Assembly (NCBI GenBank): GCA_039029195.1
Contig: JBCCGR010000046.1
Span: 1 to 37,038, forward strand
DNA: 37,038 nt
DNA from: JBCCGR01 sp039029195
GTDB lineage: Bacteria; Pseudomonadota; Alphaproteobacteria; Rhizobiales; Rhizobiaceae
Reading direction: 5' to 3'
The notes beneath the pieces are model-generated. The model did not search any database. It worked only from the letters and a program-made list of their open reading frames with translations, and was not told where the DNA came from. Every line of letters starts with the position of its first letter. Within the stretch, counting starts at the first letter, position 1. This document shows positions 1 through 9,304 of this stretch, piece after piece. Both the position numbers and the translations under genes were made by a program.

Positions 1-45
1 GCCGGTTTTCAAGACCGGTGCCTTCAACCACTCGGCCACCTGTCC
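1..45 (-). tRNA. tRNA-Ser(UGA), 3' part cut by the window edge
   Basis: On the minus strand the sequence begins with the 7-nt acceptor strand GGACAGG (45 to 39), followed by the D-arm GGCCGAGTGGTTGAAGGC typical of serine tRNAs. The anticodon arm CCGGT-CT-TGA-AA-ACCGG has the anticodon TGA at 11-9. The variable arm, T arm and 3' acceptor strand lie outside the window. The call rests on the visible D-arm and the perfectly paired anticodon stem. Confidence 0.93.
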
Positions 46-204
46 GCTCTGACGGGCAGGATTCGAAAACCCTACAACCGTATCAAATGCCTATGTGGCA
101 ATTGGATTGAGATTTCAAGAGCGGGTTTTGCAATCCCGCTTCTGATTTTTGTGTCAGGTCATCAGCACCGCGAACCAGCACGATGCCGAGACCATGATCA
201 GCCC

Positions 205-1275
205 TTACTGAGGCAGCTTGTCGTCAACGCCCTTCACATAGAAGTTCATGCCGAGCATGGTGCCGATATCGGCTTTTTCACCGGCTTTCAGCCATTCCGA
301 ACCGTCCTGCTTGGTGATTGGACCGGTGAAGGGTTCCAGCTCACCCGACTTGATCTTGGCAGCGGTTTCAGCCGCAGCCTTGGCAACATCGTCGGGCATG
401 TTGGTGTATGGCGCCATGACAACATGACCTTCCGCCATGCCGTGCCAGGTGTCAGCCTGCTCCCATGTTCCATCCATGACGGCTTTCACGCGCTTCACGT
501 AGTATGGACCCCAGTCGTCGATGATCGAGGTCAGCTGGGTCTTCGGACCAAACTTGATCATGTCAGATGCCTGGCCGAATGCCTTGATGCCGCGCTCGGC
601 AGCCACCTGCATAGCGGCGGTGGAATCGGTGTGCTGGGTGATGATGTCGACGCCCTGGTCGATCAGCGCCTTGGCGGCGTCGGCTTCCTTGGCAGGATCA
701 AACCATGTGGAAACCCACACAACCTTCAACTTGAAGTCAGGATTGACGGTCTGCGCTCCCAAGATGAAGGAGTTGATGCCGCGCACAACTTCCGGAATGG
801 GGAAGGAAGCGATGTAACCGGCCACACCAGTTTTCGACATGCTGGCAGCGATCTGCCCCTGCACGTAGCGGCCTTGGTAGAATTTCGAATTGTAGGTCGA
901 AACATTGGCATGTTCGCGCTTGTAGCCGGTGGCATGCTCGAACTTCACCTTCGGAAACTTTTTGGCCGCTTTGTTGGTTGGGTCCATATAGTTGAACGAC
1001 GTGGTGAAGATGATGTCGCAGCCGGAGCGCGCAAAATTCTCAATCGGGCGCTGGGCTTCGCTCGATTCCGGCACGTTTTCCAGATAGGCGGTCTCGACCT
1101 TGTCGCCGAGCGCCTTTTCCACATCGAGACGACCCTGATCGTGCTGATAGGTCCAGCCAAAGTCCCCTGTGGGGCCGATATAGATGAAGCAGGCTTTGGT
1201 CTTGTCAGCACCAAAGGCTGCGCCCGAGGCAAGCATCGCACCAGATGCGGCCAGGGCCAGAAGGGTTTTTTTCAT
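205..1275 (-). CDS. BMP-family ABC transporter substrate-binding protein
   Basis: This 356-residue periplasmic solute-binding protein of the BMP (basic membrane protein/PnrA) family delivers its ligand to the importer encoded just upstream on the same strand. Family members bind nucleosides or purines; the exact ligand cannot be read here. Residues 1-22 form a Sec signal peptide (MKKTLLALAASG... ending AAFG) with no lipobox cysteine, so it should be a soluble periplasmic protein. The mature start KTKACFIYIGPTGDFGWTYQ is the typical BMP strand-1 region with GPTGDFGW. The start codon is preceded by GGAGA at good spacing. It is the last gene of a four-gene operon, about 40 nt after the second permease. 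Confidence 0.93.
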   Translation of the reverse strand: MKKTLLALAASGAMLASGAAFGADKTKACFIYIGPTGDFGWTYQHDQGRLDVEKALGDKVETAYLENVPESSEAQRPIENFARSGCDIIFTTSFNYMDPTNKAAKKFPKVKFEHATGYKREHANVSTYNSKFYQGRYVQGQIAASMSKTGVAGYIASFPIPEVVRGINSFILGAQTVNPDFKLKVVWVSTWFDPAKEADAAKALIDQGVDIITQHTDSTAAMQVAAERGIKAFGQASDMIKFGPKTQLTSIIDDWGPYYVKRVKAVMDGTWEQADTWHGMAEGHVVMAPYTNMPDDVAKAAAETAAKIKSGELEPFTGPITKQDGSEWLKAGEKADIGTMLGMNFYVKGVDDKLPQ

Positions 1276-1316
1276 GAGTCATTCTCCAGATTGACAGGGT
1301 GAAACTTACTCCGGGC

Positions 1317-2246
1317 CTACCGGTCCGGCACAAAGGGCTGCCCCAGCGAAGCGGGCGTGTTGATCATGGTCATGCGACGATTTCTGGCAATCAACACCAG
1401 CACGATGATCGTTGCAAGATAAGGAAGCGAAGACAGGAACTGCGCAGGGATCGCTACGCCGGTGGCCTGAGCGTGGAACTGCGCAAGCGTGACGGCGCCA
1501 AACAGATAGGCCCCGATGAGCACCCTGCCCGGCCGCCAGGAGGCAAACACCACCAGCGCCAGCGCAATCCAGCCCTTACCTGCGGTCATGCCTTCAACCC
1601 ATTGCGGCACTTGCACAAGCGACAGATGGGCGCCAGCAAGCCCGGCACAGGCCCCACCAAAGCCAACCGCCATATAGCGAATGCGGATCACCGGAATGCC
1701 CAAGGCATTGGCAGAACCGTGATTATCGCCCACTGACCGCAACATGAGGCCCGCGTGGGTTTTGAACAAGAACCAGGTCACTCCAATGACGAGCAAAATC
1801 GAGACGTAAAACAGTGGATCCTGACCAAAGAGCAACCGTCCAACGAGCGGCAAATCCGTGAGTATGGGAATATAGATCGCCGACATTTTGATGCCCGGCT
1901 GGCCGACAAAGCCTTCGCCGATCATACCGGAAAGGCCGAGACCAAGAATGGTGAGCGCCAACCCGGTTGCCACCTGATTGGCAACGAGTGTCAGCGTGAG
2001 AAAGGCAAAAAGCTGGGAAAACAGCGCGCCCACCACAATGCCGCCAATCGCGCCAAGATAGGCACTGCCGGTATATTGCGCGACGGAAAACCCGGCCACG
2101 GCGCCCATGATCATCATGCCCTCGACGCCAAGGTTCAGGACGCCTGCGCGTTCCACCACCAATTCACCGGTTGCCGCAATCAACAACGGTGTTGCCGCCG
2201 CACAAATCGACAGGATAACGCTGACCATCACCGCAGCGTCCATCAC
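1317..2246 (-). CDS. BMP-type ABC transporter permease, second subunit
   Basis: This 309-residue polytopic inner-membrane protein is an importer permease of the BPD_transp_2 type, as found in nucleoside/simple-sugar (BMP) systems such as NupQ. Hydrophobic segments run throughout. The stretch ERAGVLNLGVEGMMIMGAV (about residues 33-51) is the hallmark of this permease subgroup. It pairs with the larger permease upstream to form the heterodimeric channel. Its start overlaps the stop of that gene by 4 nt (ATGA), which predicts translational coupling. The ligand is not readable from sequence. Confidence 0.92.
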   Translation of the reverse strand: MMDAAVMVSVILSICAAATPLLIAATGELVVERAGVLNLGVEGMMIMGAVAGFSVAQYTGSAYLGAIGGIVVGALFSQLFAFLTLTLVANQVATGLALTILGLGLSGMIGEGFVGQPGIKMSAIYIPILTDLPLVGRLLFGQDPLFYVSILLVIGVTWFLFKTHAGLMLRSVGDNHGSANALGIPVIRIRYMAVGFGGACAGLAGAHLSLVQVPQWVEGMTAGKGWIALALVVFASWRPGRVLIGAYLFGAVTLAQFHAQATGVAIPAQFLSSLPYLATIIVLVLIARNRRMTMINTPASLGQPFVPDR

Positions 2247-3325
2247 GCGCCTCCTGCGGCTGGCAATCGGCGGGCGAGCTTGATCTTGTAGTGGATCAGC
2301 GTGTCGCTGGCCAATACGAAGAACAGGAGCAGCCCTTGAAAGACGCGGGTGGCGCGATCGGAGATGCCCATGGAAATCTGCGCTTCTTCACCGCCAATGT
2401 AGGAGAGCGCAAGAATGAGCCCCGCAGCCAGAATGCCGAGCGGGTTCAAACGGCCCAGAAACGCCACGATGATTGCCGCAAAGCCGTAGCCAAGCGAGAG
2501 CTTGTCATCGAGCTTTTCCGCCGAGCCGGAGACTTCAGCGATTCCGGCAAGCCCCGCCAGCGCGCCGGAAACCAGGAACGCGAAGACCGTCATTTTCTTT
2601 GAATCAAACCCGGCAAACCGCCCTGCTCTTGGGCTTTCCCCAAGCACGGTGACCTCAAACCCTTTGAGCGTGCGCGACAGCACAAACCACATGACAATCA
2701 CCGCAACCACGGCAAACGCCGCGCCATAATGGGCATCCCCGCTTTCCCAAAGCGGCGGCAAGACCGCACTGTCGTTGAACTCCTTGGTGCCGGGGAACCC
2801 GAACCCTTGCGGATTGCGCCACGGCCCACGCACCAGCCAGTCGACCAACTGCTGGGCCACATAGACCAGCATCAGGCTGGTCAGAATTTCATTGGTGCCA
2901 AAGCGCGACTTCAGGATCGCCGGAATGAAGGCATAGAGCGCGCCACCGATCATGCCCATGATCAGGATCAGCGGAAGCACGGCAAATCCACTCCATTCGT
3001 TGAAATAGACGGGGATCATGGCACCAAACATGCCGCCAATCAGATATTGCCCCTCCGCCCCGATGTTCCAGTTGCTGGAGCGGAAGCACACAGCGAGCCC
3101 CGAGGCGATCAGGATCAAAGGCGTTGCCTTGATGATGATCTGTTCGCGAGTCCACGGATCGGTGAGCGGTTGAACGAAATAGGTGTAGAGCGCCTGAAAC
3201 GGGTTTTTGCCGAGCAGCGAGAACATGATTGCGCCAGCCACCAGCGTCAGCCCCAACGCGATAAATGGGGAGAGGATCGAAAGGAGAGCCGAGCGCTGCG
3301 GGCGCTTTTCAAGCTGGATGATCAT
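2243..3325 (-). CDS. BMP-type ABC transporter permease, first subunit
   Basis: A 360-residue polytopic permease, longer than its partner as is usual for the NupP-like subunit. Visible features are an N-terminal cytoplasmic stretch (MIIQLEKRPQRSA), a first membrane helix at about residues 17-40, and the conserved WNIGAEGQYLIGG segment near residues 85-98, which corresponds to LNLGVEG of the partner. It overlaps the ATPase gene upstream by 4 nt and the second permease downstream by 4 nt. The three membrane/ATPase genes are therefore tightly coupled in one operon. Confidence 0.92.
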   Translation of the reverse strand: MIIQLEKRPQRSALLSILSPFIALGLTLVAGAIMFSLLGKNPFQALYTYFVQPLTDPWTREQIIIKATPLILIASGLAVCFRSSNWNIGAEGQYLIGGMFGAMIPVYFNEWSGFAVLPLILIMGMIGGALYAFIPAILKSRFGTNEILTSLMLVYVAQQLVDWLVRGPWRNPQGFGFPGTKEFNDSAVLPPLWESGDAHYGAAFAVVAVIVMWFVLSRTLKGFEVTVLGESPRAGRFAGFDSKKMTVFAFLVSGALAGLAGIAEVSGSAEKLDDKLSLGYGFAAIIVAFLGRLNPLGILAAGLILALSYIGGEEAQISMGISDRATRVFQGLLLFFVLASDTLIHYKIKLARRLPAAGGA

Positions 3326-4893
3326 GCCGCCGCTCCACCGGCAGCGCCGTCCATACCTGCCATCAACAAGCCGATGCGCTCGCGGGTCATGCCGCTGGCA
3401 GCTTCAGGCGCGGACAAGCGCCCATCAGCCATCACAGCGATACGGTCGGACACCTCGAAAATCTCATCCAGATCCTGTGAAATGACGACAATGGCGGACC
3501 CGCGCTCAGCCAAATCAATCAGCGCCTGGCGGATTTTGGCAGCAGCACCTGCATCAACACCCCAGGTGGGCTGGTTGACGACCAGCACCCGGGGCTCGCG
3601 ATCAAGCTCCCGCCCGACGATGAACTTTTGCAGATTGCCGCCGGAGAGCGCATTCGCGGGCGGGTTGACCCCCGACATGCGCACATCCATGTCCTTGATG
3701 ATCTTTTCAGACCGGCTGCGCACCGAACGCGCTGATATCGTCTTCAGACCGCCGCTCGTGAACCCGTCATCCTCACAGGCGTGACGGGCGAGAAGCAGAT
3801 TGTCGCTCAGTGAAAGTGTCGGCACAGCGCCATGGCCTAACCGCTCTTCCGGTACGAATGCAGCACCCAGATTTCGCCGCTGCGAAATGTCCATCCTGCC
3901 CGCCTTGGTGCCAAGGATAGAAACACTGTCTGCGCTTTCATGCACATCCTCGCCCGAGACGGCGTTGAAAAACTCGCTTTGTCCGTTTCCGGCCACTCCG
4001 GCGATTCCGATGATCTCACCGGCACGCACGTCCAGCGAAATTTCCTTCAACGCCACCGAAAACGGATTTTCAAACGACATGGATAGGTTTTGAACCGAAA
4101 GCAGAATGTCACTTTCCGCGCTGCTTGTGCCCTCCCGGTGCACCACGTCGATCTCCTCGCCAACCATCTTGGAGGCGAGGCTTGCCGCCGTCTCATCACG
4201 GGGATCACAGGCATCCACCACGCGGCCATGCCGCAAAATAGTTGCGCGCGAGCAAAGCCGCTGCACTTCTTCAAGCCGGTGGCTGATATAGAGGATCGAC
4301 CGCCCCTCTCCTGCCAGACGCTCGAGCGTTTCAAACAGCTTGTCTGCTTCCTGCGGTGTGAGCACCGATGTCGGCTCATCGAGAATGATCAATGCCGGGT
4401 CCTGCAACAGACAACGGATGATCTCGATGCGTTGGCGTTCACCCACAGAGAGGTCGCCCACATGGGCATCAGGATCAAGCGGCAGACCATATTCGTTGGA
4501 GAGTTTGCGTGCCGCCTCGCCGATTTCATCAATGGGGGTGTTGGACCCAAGTGAAAGGGCAATATTCTCGGCCACCGTCAGCGCGTCAAACAGCGAGAAA
4601 TGCTGAAACACCATGCCGATGCCCAGCGTCCGCGCAGCACCGGGACTCGGGATCGTGACCGCACGACCTTCCCATTCAATCTGCCCCTCGGTCGGCTGGA
4701 GGGAACCGAACAGGATTTTCACCAGGGTGGATTTACCGGCGCCATTCTCGCCAAGCAGCGCGTGGATTTCGCCTTTATTGACCGTCAGATCCACATTGTC
4801 GTTGGCTTTGAGTTCGCCGAATATCTTGGTGATGCCGGATGCTGTGAGCAGCACGCCGCCTTCGCCCGCAATGTTGGCTGAATCCTGCGCCAA
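3322..4893 (-). CDS. BMP-type ABC transporter ATP-binding protein (two ABC domains)
   Basis: This 523-residue ATPase carries two nucleotide-binding domains in one chain, as in RbsA/NupO-type importers. The first domain has Walker A GENGAGKS, signature LSVGERQRIEI and Walker B LIILDEPTSVL. The second has a degenerate Walker A (GVAGNGQSEF), signature LSGGNLQKF and a changed Walker B (LVVNQPTWGVD), where N replaces the usual Asp. One degenerate site is normal for this family. It energises the two permeases downstream and is the first gene of the importer operon; a 176-nt gap separates it from the oxidoreductase gene upstream. Confidence 0.93.
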   Translation of the reverse strand: MAQDSANIAGEGGVLLTASGITKIFGELKANDNVDLTVNKGEIHALLGENGAGKSTLVKILFGSLQPTEGQIEWEGRAVTIPSPGAARTLGIGMVFQHFSLFDALTVAENIALSLGSNTPIDEIGEAARKLSNEYGLPLDPDAHVGDLSVGERQRIEIIRCLLQDPALIILDEPTSVLTPQEADKLFETLERLAGEGRSILYISHRLEEVQRLCSRATILRHGRVVDACDPRDETAASLASKMVGEEIDVVHREGTSSAESDILLSVQNLSMSFENPFSVALKEISLDVRAGEIIGIAGVAGNGQSEFFNAVSGEDVHESADSVSILGTKAGRMDISQRRNLGAAFVPEERLGHGAVPTLSLSDNLLLARHACEDDGFTSGGLKTISARSVRSRSEKIIKDMDVRMSGVNPPANALSGGNLQKFIVGRELDREPRVLVVNQPTWGVDAGAAAKIRQALIDLAERGSAIVVISQDLDEIFEVSDRIAVMADGRLSAPEAASGMTRERIGLLMAGMDGAAGGAAA

Positions 4894-5069
4894 TACCGTT
4901 CGTTCCCCTGTTCAACAGTTCCGGCGGCTTTTGCCGCTCTTTGGCTGAGGGTTTTGCACCTCTCCCGTTGTTAGGCGAAAATCTAGCACCGGATCTGCGA
5001 GCCTGTCTATCAAACGATGACGCAGCGCGGCATTTCGCACAGTTTGTTGGCCAAGTTGCTGGCGCAGCG

Positions 5070-6047
5070 CTACGGCACCAACACCGTTGCGCCGGTTGTC
5101 TTGCGCCCCTGAAGGTCGATGTGCGCCTGCACAGCATCATCGAGACGATAGGTCTGTTTGACGTCGATTTTCACAGCACCCGACGCCACCACATCGAACA
5201 GTTCACCGGCACAGGCCTCGAGCGCTTCGCGGGTGGAAATATAGGCAAACAGGGTCGGGCGGGTCGCAAACAGCGATCCCTTTTGCGACAGGATACCGAG
5301 GTTGATCTCCGGCAGCGCGCCGGACGATTGGCCGAAACTCACCCACATGCCAAGCGGCTTCAAGCAGTCAAGCGAACCGGGAAACGTGTCCTTGCCCACA
5401 GAATCGTAGACCACATCAACGCCCTTGCCGTCGGTGAGACGCTTCACCTCTTCAACAAAGTCGGCATCCGAATAGTTGATCATGTGCTCATAGCCATGGG
5501 CCAGCGCCAGATCGATTTTTGCCTGCGAACTCGCCGTACCAATCATGCCAATGCCAAGGTGGCGGGCCCATTGACCGGCAATCAACCCCACGCCGCCCGC
5601 TGCGGCATGAAACAGCGCCGAATGACCCGGTTCCAGCCGAAAGGTCTGACGCAGCAGATATTGCGCCGTCATGCCTTTCAGCATCATGGCGGCGGCCTGT
5701 TCGTCACTCACCCCTTCTGGAATTTTGACCAATGGGGCCGGGTCCATGTTGCGCACTTCGCAATAGGACCCAAGCGGCCCGGCATAGGCCACACGGTCAC
5801 CGACGGAAAAGCCGGAGATACCATCACCAACGGCCTCGACAACACCAGCCGCTTCATTGCCAGGCACAAAGGGCAATCCCGCTGGTGCGGGATAGAGGCC
5901 AGACCGGAAATAAGTATCGATATAGTTGAGGCCGATTGCCGTATGGCGCACCTGAACTTCACCATCACCGGGTGCCGAAAGGTCGATATCGGCAATTGTG
6001 AGAACTTCCGGTCCTCCCGTTTCGTGGACCTGAACAGCTTTCACCAT
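5070..6047 (-). CDS. NADPH:quinone oxidoreductase-like MDR protein
   Basis: A 325-residue zinc-independent medium-chain dehydrogenase/reductase of the quinone oxidoreductase (QorA-like) group. The N-terminal GroES-like domain contains the family pattern GLNYIDTYFRSGLYP and GNEAAGVVEAVGDG. The Rossmann domain has the NADPH-binding AAAGGVG loop near residue 150. Such enzymes reduce quinones or enones with NADPH in the cytosol. The start at 6047 (MVKAVQVHETGG) was preferred over an ATG 27 nt upstream because a GGAGAAG ribosome-binding site precedes it and family members begin this way. The substrate is unknown. Confidence 0.88.
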   Translation of the reverse strand: MVKAVQVHETGGPEVLTIADIDLSAPGDGEVQVRHTAIGLNYIDTYFRSGLYPAPAGLPFVPGNEAAGVVEAVGDGISGFSVGDRVAYAGPLGSYCEVRNMDPAPLVKIPEGVSDEQAAAMMLKGMTAQYLLRQTFRLEPGHSALFHAAAGGVGLIAGQWARHLGIGMIGTASSQAKIDLALAHGYEHMINYSDADFVEEVKRLTDGKGVDVVYDSVGKDTFPGSLDCLKPLGMWVSFGQSSGALPEINLGILSQKGSLFATRPTLFAYISTREALEACAGELFDVVASGAVKIDVKQTYRLDDAVQAHIDLQGRKTTGATVLVP

Positions 6048-6081
6048 AATTCTTCTCCGGCTGGTGCCAGACACTGATCGT

Positions 6082-6804
6082 TCAGCCAGCGTCCGGTCTT
6101 CTTCGTCTCACCGCAATATTGACCAGTTCCACCAGCGTGGAAAAGGCCATTGCGAAATAAATATATCCGCGTGGAATGTGGAAGCCCAAACCATCGGCCA
6201 CCAGTGACACACCAATCAAAAGCAAAAAGGAGAGCGCCAGCATTTTGGTGGTGGGATGGCGGCGAATGAAGTCGGCAACCCCGTTGGACGCAACAAACAT
6301 CACGCCAATCGCGATGATAACAGCCGCGATCATAACCTCCACATGCTCTGCCATGCCAATGGCAGTGATGATGCTGTCGACGGAAAACACCATATCAATC
6401 AGCAAGATCTGGAAGATGACTGCACTGAACGCCTTGCCGACCATGTTGCCGGCCTGGTCATGCTCGCTGCCCTCAATTTCCTCATGAATTTCCGCTGTGC
6501 CCTTGTAGAGAAGGAAGAGACCGCCGCCGATCAGGATGATGTCTCGCCAGGAAAACGCCTGTCCGAATAGTGTGAATAGCTCCGCCTTCAGCCCGATAAT
6601 CCAACTGAGCACCAGCAACAGCGCGATGCGGAACACCAGCGCCAACGCGAGGCCGATCTTGCGGGCGCGCTCTGCCTGTTCCGGCGGCAGTTTCGACGTG
6701 ATGACCGTGATGAAAACGATATTGTCGATGCCAAGCACGATCTCCATCACCGTGAGGGTGACAAGGCTGGCCCAGACGGCGGGATCGTAAAGGAGTTCGA
6801 TCAT
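6082..6804 (-). CDS. TerC-family integral membrane protein
   Basis: This 240-residue membrane protein has about seven hydrophobic helices and the two TerC signature motifs: EIVLGIDNIVF (residues 21-31) and DMVFSVDSIITA near residue 137. Their acidic residues lie inside membrane helices. TerC proteins are implicated in manganese efflux or metal handling during protein export, but some homologues are named only after tellurium resistance. The start codon overlaps the stop of the phosphatidylcholine synthase gene by 4 nt (ATGA), so the two are probably translated together. The ion handled here is inferred, not shown. Confidence 0.9.
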   Translation of the reverse strand: MIELLYDPAVWASLVTLTVMEIVLGIDNIVFITVITSKLPPEQAERARKIGLALALVFRIALLLVLSWIIGLKAELFTLFGQAFSWRDIILIGGGLFLLYKGTAEIHEEIEGSEHDQAGNMVGKAFSAVIFQILLIDMVFSVDSIITAIGMAEHVEVMIAAVIIAIGVMFVASNGVADFIRRHPTTKMLALSFLLLIGVSLVADGLGFHIPRGYIYFAMAFSTLVELVNIAVRRRRPDAG

Positions 6805-7589
6805 TTATCGTCCGAATTGCCGAGAAGCTGGATCACGAACCCGATGCAGTAAAGATAAATGCCACTCGCCGCGATGCCAATCTTGGTAATCAGAGAGACA
6901 TCCATGTTTTCAAAGGCTTCCACCTGCTGCAGCGATTTCGGACTGTGGTCCAGACCGAGCACCGCCCACATGGAATCATCCATGGATTCATATATCGCCA
7001 CCAGGCCGAACAGGCTCCACAGCGCAAACACAGTCAGCGTGAGTGTGCGGAACTTGACCACCCGAACCGGGTGCACAAAGTGGATCGGCACGAAGGTGAG
7101 AACCGCCGACAGGATGACCACGCCAAGCGCCAGCGACCAGCCCGGTTGAATGACAAACAGCGTGAAGACAACCATGTTCCAGCACACCGGAAAGCCGCGG
7201 AACGAATTGTCCACGGTCTTCATGCGGGTGTCGGCATAATAGATCGCGCTCGTGATGACGATCAGTGCCGCCGCCAGGAACGAGGTGGTTTCCTGCAAAA
7301 ATCCCGACTGATAAAGCGCGAACGCCGGGATCATGACGAATGTCATATAGTCGACGATGCTATCGAGCATGTCGCCCGACCAGTTGGGCAGCACCTCTTT
7401 AACCCGGTATTTGCGCGCCAGTGGCCCGTCGATCCCGTCGACGAACAAGGCAACACCAAGCCACCACCACATGATGGTGAACTTGCTGTTCGCCGCAGCG
7501 ACAATCGCCAGAAACGCCCAGAACGAGCCGGAGGCTGTCAGCGCGTGAATGGAAAAGGCGATTACCTTATCTCGTGTCGACGCGTTCAC
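6801..7589 (-). CDS. pcs: Phosphatidylcholine synthase (CDP-alcohol phosphotransferase)
   Basis: A 262-residue integral membrane enzyme that condenses CDP-diacylglycerol with choline to give phosphatidylcholine in one step, a route known from rhizobia, Brucella and relatives. The active-site motif is complete: D54-G, A58-R59, then 12 residues to G72, D76 and D80. The 12-residue spacing, instead of the 8 of most CDP-alcohol phosphotransferases, is the Pcs variant. About eight hydrophobic helices are visible. The start is GTG at 7589 with AAGG about 8 nt upstream. The 3' end overlaps terC. Confidence 0.93.
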   Translation of the reverse strand: MNASTRDKVIAFSIHALTASGSFWAFLAIVAAANSKFTIMWWWLGVALFVDGIDGPLARKYRVKEVLPNWSGDMLDSIVDYMTFVMIPAFALYQSGFLQETTSFLAAALIVITSAIYYADTRMKTVDNSFRGFPVCWNMVVFTLFVIQPGWSLALGVVILSAVLTFVPIHFVHPVRVVKFRTLTLTVFALWSLFGLVAIYESMDDSMWAVLGLDHSPKSLQQVEAFENMDVSLITKIGIAASGIYLYCIGFVIQLLGNSDDK

Positions 7590-7643
7590 GACATCGCCTT
7601 TGTCAGGTTAAATTGGGTCGCAGTTAGAAGCTAAACCGCTAAA

Positions 7644-8258
7644 TTACGGCCCACGCCAGTCCAGTTTACAGATTTCAGCTGATTTCCCCTGAAAATTCCA
7701 GTTACGGCCAAAGGCACGGAACCGGCTTTTCTCGGCGGTGGCAACTGTAATCTCAGGCGCGATCCAGTATTCGGAGTTCGTGATCACCGTATCGCCTTCG
7801 CGATCATTGCCGCGAATGGGTGTGATAACGCCGTCAATGATCTTTGGGATTTGCACGATGCGTTTGTTACCATCGACCTCGTAAGAAATCGGCTCACGCT
7901 GTACACCCAGAAAGTTCCCAACCAGGATCGAAAGAAGCCCTGTGGTGCCACCGGCCTTGCCACTGAAAATGCGCGTGATTGCCTTGTTGGCATAGATGGA
8001 CGCCTTTTCATCTATGAAAAGACCAGCGGTCCAGTTGCCCCGGCTCATATAGCCTGGAATTTCCATGATCAGGCCCAAATTGATGCCGGAAAGGTCCACA
8101 TCACCAAAATAGCCATCATCAATGCGGAAGCCCGCCCAGGTCTGGCAATAGCCTTCGGTTGGCGGGTGCTGGCCCAGCGAAACAACGCAAGGGCAAAATA
8201 CGGTACAGTTACAGGAAAGGACCAGTTCGCCGGTCATTTTCCATGGTTCATTCGCCAT
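7644..8258 (-). CDS. DUF1326 protein with a CNC-CPC cysteine cluster
   Basis: A 204-residue soluble protein of the DUF1326 family, of unknown function. The N-terminus carries four cysteines in the pattern C16-x-C18-x3-C22-x-C24 (LSCNCTVFCPCVVSLGQHP), which could bind a soft metal; that role is inferred. There is no signal peptide, so it should be cytosolic. It lies 21 nt downstream of a DUF2182 membrane protein on the same strand. The two families commonly occur as a pair, which suggests joint function. Confidence 0.85.
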   Translation of the reverse strand: MANEPWKMTGELVLSCNCTVFCPCVVSLGQHPPTEGYCQTWAGFRIDDGYFGDVDLSGINLGLIMEIPGYMSRGNWTAGLFIDEKASIYANKAITRIFSGKAGGTTGLLSILVGNFLGVQREPISYEVDGNKRIVQIPKIIDGVITPIRGNDREGDTVITNSEYWIAPEITVATAEKSRFRAFGRNWNFQGKSAEICKLDWRGP

Positions 8259-8279
8259 GTATTCGATGCCTTTTCGTAC

Positions 8280-9218
8280 TTAAGAATTCAACAGAGCAAT
8301 CGTTGCGATGGCCCCTCCCCATGCCATCAATATGAAGCCAAAAACCCTCGATGTCACTTTGGATTCGACAGATTTTTCAATTAAGGCAAACAGGGTCATC
8401 GCAGCCATCCAGGCAAGGTTCATCAGGCCAACGCTGAACATCACCATCATAAGCGCCCAGCAGCACCCAAGACATTCAAGTCCCTGTTGAAATCCCAGCC
8501 GAAACACGCCTGACGTTGCGGTGGTCCAGCGCGAAAAGAGGGTGGCAAACGGACGGCGGCATTTCTTCAGACATGCCTCGCGAAAGGCGGAGAATTGGTA
8601 AAGGCCAGCGAGGACGAGAATGACGGCCGACAAGAGACCCAATGTGGGCAAGCTCGGCCCGACCAACCACCCACCCCGCGCCAGAACAATTTGCAATCCA
8701 GCCGCCAAAATCGAGAACCCGAACCAGCAAACGAGATAGCCGGACGCCAATACGGCGAGCGACACGACTTTCTGGCCCTTCTCGTGGGCCGTCTCGGCGA
8801 TCTCTGAATAGGTCACCCACATGGGCGAGGCCGCTGGCAGCATCATCGCCACACTCATGGCAAACCACATCAGAACTGTTGCCATGAATGAGGCAACTGA
8901 CACCGAGCCTACGGTTCCCGGCAGGCACAGAAGCGCAAACTGCTTCACCAAAAGCGGCAGTTCGCCATCTGTCTGAAGAAACGAAAGTAGCGAGGTCACC
9001 TGCTGCATCCCGGGACCAAGAGACTGATCCGGTGCAATCTGGCTCAGACCGGCAGCCATAAGCGCCAGCCATCCCCAGGCAATCAGAATCGCAATCCCAC
9101 ACCAAGTGTAAACCACAAGTCTTGTGCGCTGCGCACTGTGCGCAAACAGGGCGCCCATCGTTCCATGGGCTTCACTGCGCACCGTCGCGGTCTGATTTTC
9201 GGCGGAAAGGTCTGACAT
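8280..9218 (-). CDS. DUF2182 predicted metal-binding membrane protein
   Basis: A 312-residue polytopic membrane protein of the DUF2182 family. The C-terminal half contains the family's most conserved stretch, LECLGCCWALMMVMFSVG, in which a Cys-Cys-Trp and methionines line a membrane helix. Two further helices follow, and the helix near residues 85-110 is also methionine-rich (MATVLMWFAMSVAMMLP). Cys, Met and His in helices fit transition-metal binding, probably copper-like, but no substrate has been shown. I chose the start at 9218 (MSDLSAENQ); the frame is open a further 243 nt upstream but that part is not protein-like and overlaps the divergent gene. The ribosome-binding site is weak. Confidence 0.83.
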   Translation of the reverse strand: MSDLSAENQTATVRSEAHGTMGALFAHSAQRTRLVVYTWCGIAILIAWGWLALMAAGLSQIAPDQSLGPGMQQVTSLLSFLQTDGELPLLVKQFALLCLPGTVGSVSVASFMATVLMWFAMSVAMMLPAASPMWVTYSEIAETAHEKGQKVVSLAVLASGYLVCWFGFSILAAGLQIVLARGGWLVGPSLPTLGLLSAVILVLAGLYQFSAFREACLKKCRRPFATLFSRWTTATSGVFRLGFQQGLECLGCCWALMMVMFSVGLMNLAWMAAMTLFALIEKSVESKVTSRVFGFILMAWGGAIATIALLNS

Positions 9219-9304
9219 CAATGTCACATTGTCTTTTTCAATCGAAGCGCCAACATATTGACCATGGTTGCGAAACGCCAGCGGAACAAACAGGATCGGT
9301 AAAT

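Noticed and set aside
118..150. Hairpin AGCGGG/CCCGCT with a nearby TTTTT, as a terminator of the BMP importer operon
   Set aside because: The T-run is on the plus strand side, while the operon is on the minus strand, and it is not adjacent to the stem. Left uncalled.
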